Below, in pieces: positions 4,420 through 10,118 of a stretch of 10,118 bases of DNA; position 1 is the first letter of the stretch; every line of letters begins with the position of its first letter. Origin of the DNA: CAG-390 sp964590755 (GTDB lineage Bacteria > Bacillota > Clostridia > Oscillospirales > CAG-272). Where the stretch lies: NCBI GenBank assembly GCA_964590755.1, contig CAZPYK010000059.1:1-10118 (forward strand). Reading direction: 5' to 3'. A model generated the notes under the pieces. The model saw nothing but the letters and a program-made list of their open reading frames with translations, was not told where the DNA came from and did not search any database. The translations under genes were made by a program, and so were the position numbers.

Positions 4420-7270
4420 GGAAATGAGAGAAGAGGTTGAGCGCTTAATACCCGATGCCGATTTGCGTCACGTGATCTTCAATAATGAGGATAAAAAGAG
4501 CCGCTTCTTGAGCGATAAAAGAAAGTATCTCGGATATTTCTCAAACATCATGACCTTTTCGGCGTTGATGATATGGAACGCTTTTTTGATGTGGAAAAAG
4601 AGCGACAGCGAACAGAACAAAGATGGTAATAACTCCTTTTGGCGCATCTACAACATGATGGATAAGGCGTGTGACCCCACGAAATTCAACGGAGATTTCG
4701 TGGATGACTTGATGATCAATTTGGATATCGACATAAGATCCGATTCCGGTGACTCGATCACATCATTTTTGGAAATATTACAATTAAAGGAAGCTTTTAA
4801 ATTTAACAGCGACACATTGTCAAAAACTATCTTTTGGGTGAAGCAAAGCAGGCTGTCGTCGCGTTTTTTGGCAAACGATTTTGATTTTGTTGCTTTCAAA
4901 AAGAGTATCAAAATGTTTCCTTATTTGAAAGATGCCAAGCTCCGCTTCCAACCTATGAAAATGGCGCAAAACGGAACTGAGCAAGACAATTATCTAAAGA
5001 TCGTTTTGAACGTTGAAGACGATTCCTGTATTGCCAAAGATATCGATTTCAACCATTCGGTATGCGTTGTGCAAGATTGGGCAACATACTATATGGAGGA
5101 TTTTGTCGCACACGATCCCAGACGCTTCGCTATTTCGAATAATAAAAATCAATCCGTTGAACTGAACTATGTTCAACTCGGAGGCGTCGACTCATTTAAG
5201 GTCATTTTGAAAAACACACACGATGATGATGACAGCGGAAAACTTGTTATCGTGTCGGATGCGGAAGTTGAGAATTTTTTTTTGAACTGCGATATAATAA
5301 ATTCCCGAGCAAATGACCACGACGGATCCTTTTTCAGGAATTACGTCCTTTTGAACGACAGATATCTCAAAGGCTTGTCATGCACCGTTTCTGATGCCAT
5401 TTCAGCGGATATAAAACGTCTCGTTTTGAACAAATATGACAAAAAATATGAAAATGTATTAAAACGCATGAACGCGATCTCGCTTTATAAAGACAAACGT
5501 GACGTGTCGGGATATAAATGGGATGAGGTCATATTGTTTTTGCTGCTTGAGGAGGGTGTCTTTGAATTTCTTCGCTTTTTGCTGCTAAAAGGGAAAGCGG
5601 AGTATGAAAAGTTTATCAGAGCGTTTAAAATTCGTTGCGGCGATAAAAATGTCGAAGACATATTAAAAAAGGAGAGTTTTATAGAAAAACCGCTTGAAAG
5701 AGTGCAGCCGGGTGCTTCCGAGGACGCAAAAGCGGATTCTCAAGCCAGGGCGTTGATAATGTTGGCAACGAGACTTTTCGGACGAAAAGAACCGACCGTT
5801 GAAAAAAGCATGTATCCCTTGACGATAGATAATATTATCGCGGAATGTAAAAAGGTATTCGAAAACCGGACTTACAAATCCGCGGAAAAGAAAAGCTATT
5901 ATGTGAACACCGTGAGCAACACCGTGCGATTTGTAAGGTCCTTTTACCAAGCGGTATTTGATTATGCCCCAAAAATGAACGAGGCGCGCTGGACATTGGA
6001 AGCCGACGATAATGGCTACGATAAATATACCAAAGCCAAAGATGCCGCATTGTCTCAAATGAAATGGCGGCGAGCGTCGAACAGCCCGAATAATGCCGAT
6101 GCCGGGAAGAGGCTGAAAGCAGAATTCGAAAAGCTGATAACACTGAACGATACATACAGCAAGCACGGTAGCAACGAGATACTGTTTGACGTTCTGGGAC
6201 GAAAGTGTATTTTTGATTCGGAGCGAATGAAAGAGTATGGCAATGAATTGTCGGATGCATTTTCTTCCGTGCATGAGTCTTCGGTTAGGGAACTGTATGA
6301 AAGTGTCGACAGCTTCCTAAACTATTTAAAGCACGGTTGGGATGATAAGGACGTGGGGGACCATTTCGATAATTTTATAGAAATGGCTATTTACCCGATA
6401 GTCGGTCAATATTGCAGCGGAGTGACCTCGCGAGACGGATACCGGTACTCATATTTCAAACTTTTAACCGGTGACAAAGACGAGCAGGACGACAGCCCGC
6501 AGAGATTGGAAATAAAGGTCATAACCGACGATGAGTTCAATTTTGGACACTCATATTATTGCGTTCCCAACATTAACCGTGTTGCCGATGTTAACAACTC
6601 CGGGAACAAATATAATAAGATATGGGTGAGCCCTATCGTTATTCCGTGCTCGCTGTTCTGGCCGCAAGTGATCTCGCAGTTTGAAAAATTGGATAAGCGT
6701 GAGGATTTCGATGCGACGATCGAATTGATCTATGAAAGTGATGATTATTTATATCCGATGTTATTTGGCAGCGTGGAGACAGCTAAGCGTGTAATGCCGG
6801 AGCTTTTGGAAAACTCATCATCCAAGTTTTATAAGGGTAATTATCGTATCATTCGGCAGGAGGGTGTTATCGTTGCGGTTGCCTCGTTGTGTGGTGAGGA
6901 CGATATACGATTTTTGAATGAGAATGATATAAGACGCGCCTTCGAGAATGCGAACGAGCAGATACCGCCGCGCTTCCGCGATGCGATAAGCATTTTAAGA
7001 GACACGTTCGACATTTATCCGGGTCAATATCGCGTGATCGATGACATTTGCGTGCATGAAGATCACAGGCGTCGCGGTATAGGGCGTTCTTTGGTTACGC
7101 GCTTGATCAATGAAGCGAGCCGGGATGATCGATCGGTGAGACTGTCGGTATATAAAGACAACACAATAGCATACGATCTTTATTGCTCGTTGGGATTCGT
7201 TCCATTGTCGGGCGGAGCGACCTCCGGCGGTGAAAAGCCGTATGTTCAAATGGTGAAGATCGTGCTGTGA
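4403..7270 (+). CDS. Large protein of unknown N-terminal function with C-terminal GNAT acetyltransferase domain
   Basis: The product has 955 residues. Residues ~780-955 are a GNAT N-acetyltransferase domain: an N-terminal helical part (MLFGSVETAKRVM), central strands (NYRIIRQEGVIVAVASL, 813-829), the acetyl-CoA-binding motif ICVHEDHRRRGIGRSL (882-897; pyrophosphate loop RRRGIG 889-894) and motif B with YKDNTIAYDLYCSLGF (916-931). The first ~780 residues are not recognised. They hold a helical start, a probably strand-rich acidic part (~195-300, with DDDD at 274-277), a helical middle (~330-670) and a second strand-rich block (~680-750) with FNFGHSYYCVPN and IWVSPIVIP. There is no signal peptide. 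The start overlaps the ATPase stop by 17 nt, which favours translational coupling and a physical pair. GNAT targets include proteins, tRNA-linked amino acids and small molecules; the target here is unknown. An uninterrupted run of nine T lies at 5275-5283. Confidence 0.9.
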   Translation: MPLTLKEMREEVERLIPDADLRHVIFNNEDKKSRFLSDKRKYLGYFSNIMTFSALMIWNAFLMWKKSDSEQNKDGNNSFWRIYNMMDKACDPTKFNGDFVDDLMINLDIDIRSDSGDSITSFLEILQLKEAFKFNSDTLSKTIFWVKQSRLSSRFLANDFDFVAFKKSIKMFPYLKDAKLRFQPMKMAQNGTEQDNYLKIVLNVEDDSCIAKDIDFNHSVCVVQDWATYYMEDFVAHDPRRFAISNNKNQSVELNYVQLGGVDSFKVILKNTHDDDDSGKLVIVSDAEVENFFLNCDIINSRANDHDGSFFRNYVLLNDRYLKGLSCTVSDAISADIKRLVLNKYDKKYENVLKRMNAISLYKDKRDVSGYKWDEVILFLLLEEGVFEFLRFLLLKGKAEYEKFIRAFKIRCGDKNVEDILKKESFIEKPLERVQPGASEDAKADSQARALIMLATRLFGRKEPTVEKSMYPLTIDNIIAECKKVFENRTYKSAEKKSYYVNTVSNTVRFVRSFYQAVFDYAPKMNEARWTLEADDNGYDKYTKAKDAALSQMKWRRASNSPNNADAGKRLKAEFEKLITLNDTYSKHGSNEILFDVLGRKCIFDSERMKEYGNELSDAFSSVHESSVRELYESVDSFLNYLKHGWDDKDVGDHFDNFIEMAIYPIVGQYCSGVTSRDGYRYSYFKLLTGDKDEQDDSPQRLEIKVITDDEFNFGHSYYCVPNINRVADVNNSGNKYNKIWVSPIVIPCSLFWPQVISQFEKLDKREDFDATIELIYESDDYLYPMLFGSVETAKRVMPELLENSSSKFYKGNYRIIRQEGVIVAVASLCGEDDIRFLNENDIRRAFENANEQIPPRFRDAISILRDTFDIYPGQYRVIDDICVHEDHRRRGIGRSLVTRLINEASRDDRSVRLSVYKDNTIAYDLYCSLGFVPLSGGATSGGEKPYVQMVKIVL
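5275..5283 (+). repeat. T9 homopolymer inside the GNAT gene
   Basis: Nine consecutive T encode part of Asn-Phe-Phe-Leu at residues 291-294. A one-base slip would truncate the protein roughly 485 residues before the GNAT domain. Runs of this length can give transcriptional slippage or on/off variation, but AT-rich genes also carry them by chance. Confidence 0.5.
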
Positions 7271-7307
7271 TCTATGTTTGCGCCGATAAAGGTTGCGCAT
7301 GTAAGTG

Positions 7308-7350
7308 CCTCGGCACCGAGCCTTGTGCTCGGTGCCGAGGTTTTATATTT
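7308..7350 (+). terminator. Rho-independent terminator of the four-gene unit
   Basis: CCTCGGCACCGAG (7308-7320) and CTCGGTGCCGAGG (7328-7340) form a perfect 13-bp stem around a 7-nt loop (CCTTGTG), followed at once by TTTTATATTT. It begins 37 nt after the last stop codon. The minus-strand side has no T tract, so it should act mainly on the rightward operon, although leftward transcripts of the rhamnosidase gene would also carry the hairpin. Confidence 0.92.
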
Positions 7351-7397
7351 GCTATCATGAGCTTAAGTGTCTTGAGTGCCGAAGGTTTTGATGTGTC

Positions 7398-9887
7398 TCA
7401 AACGGTGACGGTATAGCTTCCGTTGCCGAGTTCAAACACGACGCGTCCGTGTTCGCGTCTGCCGCCGAGCTCTTCGGGCGTACAGCTCAAGCCGTTTATT
7501 GTCAAGCGTTCGACGTTCTTTGGCATCGGCAGCTCGACCCGTGCGGATCTGCCGCTCGGAATGACAAATTCATACACCGCGCTTCCGTTTATCAGCGACC
7601 AGCCCGAGCGGATGTCGCGATATCTCGCCGCGGCATGCGTTATGCGGTGCTGACCCGCGGGGATATCATCATCCCGCCGCATATCGGGCGTCGGATGAAG
7701 GATGAAGTGCTCAAACCCCGGCTCGTTCTCGTCGGGGCGTATGCCGCACATGCCGGAAAAGATCCATTCCGCCACCGCGCCGTACGCATAATGGTTGAAG
7801 GAATTCATTCCGACGTCTCCGAATCCTTTTTTGATGGTGTAGGAGTTCCATCTCTCCCAGACCGTGGTCGCACCCTGCCGCACCGAATAGAGCCAGCCCG
7901 GATCGGCTGTCTGCAGCAGCAGTGAATAGCAGAGGTCGTCAAGTCCCACCGCCGCGAGCGTTTGATTCAAAAGCCCGGTGCCGACAAAGCCGGTGGAGAG
8001 CGTGTGATCGTTAGCCGTTATCGCTTCGCGCAATCTTTCGACAAAACGCGCACGTTGCTCGCCGTCGACAAGCTCGAACGCCAGTGCCAGGATATATCCC
8101 GTCTGCGTTTTTACGGTCAATTCGCCGTCGACGATATAACGCTCGCGCCAGTGCTTGACTATGCGCTCGCGCAAAAGACGGTAATATTCAGCCTCGTCAT
8201 CCTTTTGCAGTATTCGGCTGAATCGCTCCATCAGCAGTGCGTCGTATGCATACCAGCACACTGCTATATATCTCTTGTCGGTAACGTCATAATTGAGCCA
8301 GTCACCGTATGCGGTGTTGGGGCCCTCAAGCCCGTATTGCTCAAGAAAATGCATGTAATATTGCATCGACTCGTAATGCTCGGCGATCACCTCGCGGTCG
8401 TTGTACATAAGCCAGAGCCGATAGGGAACCACCAGCCCCGCATCTCCCCAAGCGGCATTTCCGCCGGGAGCGTCGAAAACACGCGGAATGACGTCGGCAT
8501 AAGCGCCGTCATAGCCCTGTTGAGAATCTCTTGCGTCGCCCAGCCACTTGTGCATAAAGCCGCGGATATCCCCGAGATACGCCGCCGCACCGCAAAAGAT
8601 CTGCGTGTCGCCCGTCCAGCCCAAGCGCTCGTCGCGCTGCGGGCAGTCGGTCGGGACCGAGAGATAATTGCCTCTCATGCCCCAAAGAATGTTTGAGTAG
8701 AGACGCTCGACCTCGGGATCGCTGCACTCAAAATCGGCATCCTCTTCGATATCCGAGCCTATGACCTCGCCCATGACCGACACGACCTCAATGTCGCGGT
8801 CGGCTCGCAACTCAAAATAGCGGAAGCCGAAGAAGGCATGCGTTGGGAAGTACATTTCAAGCCCGTCGCCCGAGGTGATATATGTTACGCGAGACAGTGC
8901 GGAGCGGTAATTTTTTATGTACATACTGCCGCGCGGTCCGTCGTTGCCGCGTGCGGGATCGCCGCTGTCGTTCAGCATTTCGGCAAAATAGCCCTTTACC
9001 TCGGTGCCGCGATCGGCTTTGAGAAAGAGCACCGGCCTGCCGACCATGTTTTGACCCATGTCGAGGATGAGTGCCTCGCCCGCGTGCAGTATCGTGTGCT
9101 CGCAATCCTCGCCCACACGTTTTGAGATCACGCGTATCTCTCCGAGGGGAGAACCGTCATCAACAGTGCCGCTATGCACGACCGCGCTGATCGGCGTGCG
9201 CATGAGCTCGGGCTTCGATCGTATCGTGGGTCCCACCGGGGGCAGGATCTCGCCCTCAAAGCCGTCGAATGCCGCCGCGGGACTCCACTCGAAGGCATCC
9301 GGGTGAATTGAAGGCTCCGGGACGGTCGCGTCGTAATATTCGCCGTTCCATATGTCCGCGGTCATTACCGGACCTGCGATGGTGCTCTGCCATTCTCCGT
9401 CGGCGGCGGAGGCGATGAGCTCGACGTCCCCGTCGTCATATTCTATCTCCACCTCGCCGCAAAAGGCGCAGGGACAGAAGCCGTAATAGCCGAAGGATAT
9501 GCGCCCCGACCACCAGCCGGGTGAGATCTCGGCGACAAGCAGGTTCTCCTCGCCGCAAAGCTCGGTGATGTCATATTCGTATTCAAACACTCGGCGGCGG
9601 TAGTCGGTCCAGCCCGGCTTGTATTCATCCGCCATGTGACCGTGCTCGGTCATATTGCCGACGCGAATGCCGTTTATGAACATGTCGAATATACCGAGCG
9701 CCGTCGCGCGAACGCGGATCGAAACGATCCTGCGCGAGGGATCGGGCGAAAAGCTGCGCTTTATCGTCAAAATACCGTCTCCGCGAGGCAGATCGACGGC
9801 ATAGCTGTTGAATTTCATATTCTTCCAAGGGTGTGAATATTCCGGTACGTTCCAACCGGCATGCGTGACAAAGCTTGCTGCTTTCAT
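7398..9887 (-). CDS. Glycoside hydrolase family 78 alpha-L-rhamnosidase
   Basis: The product has 829 residues and releases terminal L-rhamnose from plant or bacterial glycans and glycosides. The order is typical of bacterial GH78: N-terminal beta-sandwich domains (~1-380, including FINGIRVGN, PGWTDYRRRVFEYEYDIT and SPGWWSGR), an (alpha/alpha)6 catalytic barrel (~385-715) and a C-terminal beta domain. The hallmark DCPQRDERLGWTGD (414-427) contains the general-acid glutamate E420 and metal- or sugar-contacting aspartates; GATTVWERW (672-680) and NSFNHYAYGAV (695-705) are also family blocks. There is no signal peptide, so it is probably cytoplasmic and acts on imported oligosaccharides. It is transcribed towards the four-gene unit and is clearly richer in G+C than it. 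The start at 9887 is set by its ribosome binding site and by the promoter position. Confidence 0.97.
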   Translation of the reverse strand: MKAASFVTHAGWNVPEYSHPWKNMKFNSYAVDLPRGDGILTIKRSFSPDPSRRIVSIRVRATALGIFDMFINGIRVGNMTEHGHMADEYKPGWTDYRRRVFEYEYDITELCGEENLLVAEISPGWWSGRISFGYYGFCPCAFCGEVEIEYDDGDVELIASAADGEWQSTIAGPVMTADIWNGEYYDATVPEPSIHPDAFEWSPAAAFDGFEGEILPPVGPTIRSKPELMRTPISAVVHSGTVDDGSPLGEIRVISKRVGEDCEHTILHAGEALILDMGQNMVGRPVLFLKADRGTEVKGYFAEMLNDSGDPARGNDGPRGSMYIKNYRSALSRVTYITSGDGLEMYFPTHAFFGFRYFELRADRDIEVVSVMGEVIGSDIEEDADFECSDPEVERLYSNILWGMRGNYLSVPTDCPQRDERLGWTGDTQIFCGAAAYLGDIRGFMHKWLGDARDSQQGYDGAYADVIPRVFDAPGGNAAWGDAGLVVPYRLWLMYNDREVIAEHYESMQYYMHFLEQYGLEGPNTAYGDWLNYDVTDKRYIAVCWYAYDALLMERFSRILQKDDEAEYYRLLRERIVKHWRERYIVDGELTVKTQTGYILALAFELVDGEQRARFVERLREAITANDHTLSTGFVGTGLLNQTLAAVGLDDLCYSLLLQTADPGWLYSVRQGATTVWERWNSYTIKKGFGDVGMNSFNHYAYGAVAEWIFSGMCGIRPDENEPGFEHFILHPTPDMRRDDDIPAGQHRITHAAARYRDIRSGWSLINGSAVYEFVIPSGRSARVELPMPKNVERLTINGLSCTPEELGGRREHGRVVFELGNGSYTVTV

Positions 9888-9893
9888 AAAGAG

Positions 9894-9900
9894 CTCCCCT
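9894..9900 (-). promoter_or_regulatory. Ribosome binding site that fixes the rhamnosidase start
   Basis: On the minus strand AGGGGAG lies 6 nt before the ATG at 9887. The frame is open to a TTG at 9974, but that codon coincides with the predicted transcription start and has no binding site. Confidence 0.88.
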
Positions 9901-9901
9901 C

Positions 9902-9957
9902 TGCCGCTGTTTTGCGGCATAAATGTTTTTGTGTCCCGCGCCTCGGCTTGCTTGCCG
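9902..9957 (-). promoter_or_regulatory. Rhamnosidase 5' leader with two small hairpins
   Basis: In the minus-strand transcript TGCCGC and GCGGCA (9919-9914 and 9907-9902) form a 6-bp stem around a 6-nt loop that ends next to the ribosome binding site. A second stem, CGGC/GCCG (9957-9954 with 9947-9944), lies further upstream. They could steady the message or tune initiation. No known riboswitch fold is recognised. Confidence 0.4.
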
Positions 9958-9979
9958 TGCGGCGTCGTGTTCAATTGAT

Positions 9980-10009
9980 ATTATATCATTCCGCGCACGC
10001 TTTTGTCAA
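9980..10009 (-). promoter_or_regulatory. Consensus sigma-A-type promoter of the rhamnosidase gene
   Basis: On the minus strand TTGACA (10009-10004) is followed after 18 bp by a perfect TATAAT (9985-9980) with an extended TG (TGATATAAT). Transcription would start near 9973, leaving a leader of about 85 nt. No operator or catabolite-repression site was recognised beside it. Confidence 0.88.
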
Positions 10010-10058
10010 CGGTTTTTGCGATATCTCGCAATCAAAGCGGCAGAGGTGGAAGAAACGA

Positions 10059-10098
10059 CAAAAAACGGTAAGTTGCCAAAGTAAAATCCCCTTACCGT
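10059..10098 (-). terminator. Probable terminator of a leftward gene beyond the right edge
   Basis: Read on the minus strand, ACGGTAAG (10098-10091) and CTTACCGT (10072-10065) form an 8-bp stem around an 18-nt loop, followed by a run of T (10065-10060). The loop is large and the stem moderate. It would separate an upstream leftward gene from the rhamnosidase promoter. Nothing coding is seen between 10010 and 10118. Confidence 0.45.
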
Positions 10099-10118
10099 GA
10101 GGAAAAGAAAAGAAGGGG

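Noticed and set aside
5663..6274. 203-codon minus-strand frame inside the GNAT gene
   Set aside because: No recognisable motif or binding site; it is explained as the opposite strand of a clearly coding region.
7962..8696. 244-codon plus-strand frame opposite the rhamnosidase gene
   Set aside because: It is antisense to the catalytic barrel of an intact GH78 gene; GC-rich genes often leave open frames on the other strand.
9888..9974. N-terminal extension of the rhamnosidase from a TTG at 9974
   Set aside because: The TTG coincides with the predicted transcription start and lies only 6 bp after the -10 box; it has no ribosome binding site.

Overview
The window looks like part of a gut- or rumen-type Bacillota (Clostridia-like) chromosome. 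Supporting signs are AGGAG-type ribosome binding sites before every gene, strong TTGACA / TATAAT-like promoters, a DUF6273-like domain (mostly a Clostridia family) and an intracellular family-78 rhamnosidase. The exact taxon cannot be told from the sequence alone.

Layout. Positions 1-346 form a non-coding control region. It holds a strong leftward promoter for a gene beyond the left edge, several inverted repeats, and two nearly identical 22-bp palindromes whose centres lie 210 bp apart. Positions 347-7270 hold four tightly packed rightward genes: (1) a TIR-domain protein with a DUF6273-like C-terminus; (2) a 680-residue, mostly helical protein with a coiled coil and no recognised family; (3) a small SIMIBI (ParA/MinD-like) ATPase with the variant P-loop KGGAGRT; (4) a 955-residue protein of unknown N-terminal function ending in a GNAT acetyltransferase domain. 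The gaps are 19 nt, 19 nt and a 17-nt overlap, and a 13-bp-stem terminator closes the unit. Positions 7398-9887 carry, on the opposite strand, a GH78 alpha-L-rhamnosidase gene with its own consensus promoter and an 80-90-nt leader. A probable terminator of a further leftward gene lies at the right edge.

Interpretation. The four-gene unit has the hallmarks of a regulated biological-conflict (probably anti-phage) system: a TIR effector with its candidate catalytic glutamate, a KGGxGR-type NTPase switch, and two large proteins of unrecognised family that could sense, scaffold or modify. The unit is visibly lower in G+C than the rhamnosidase gene beside it, which fits transfer as a cassette. I do not recognise this exact gene set as a named defence system, so it is the best candidate here for something undescribed. 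The paired palindromes suggest joint control of the operon and the divergent gene off the left edge. The rhamnosidase is ordinary carbohydrate metabolism and probably unrelated in function.
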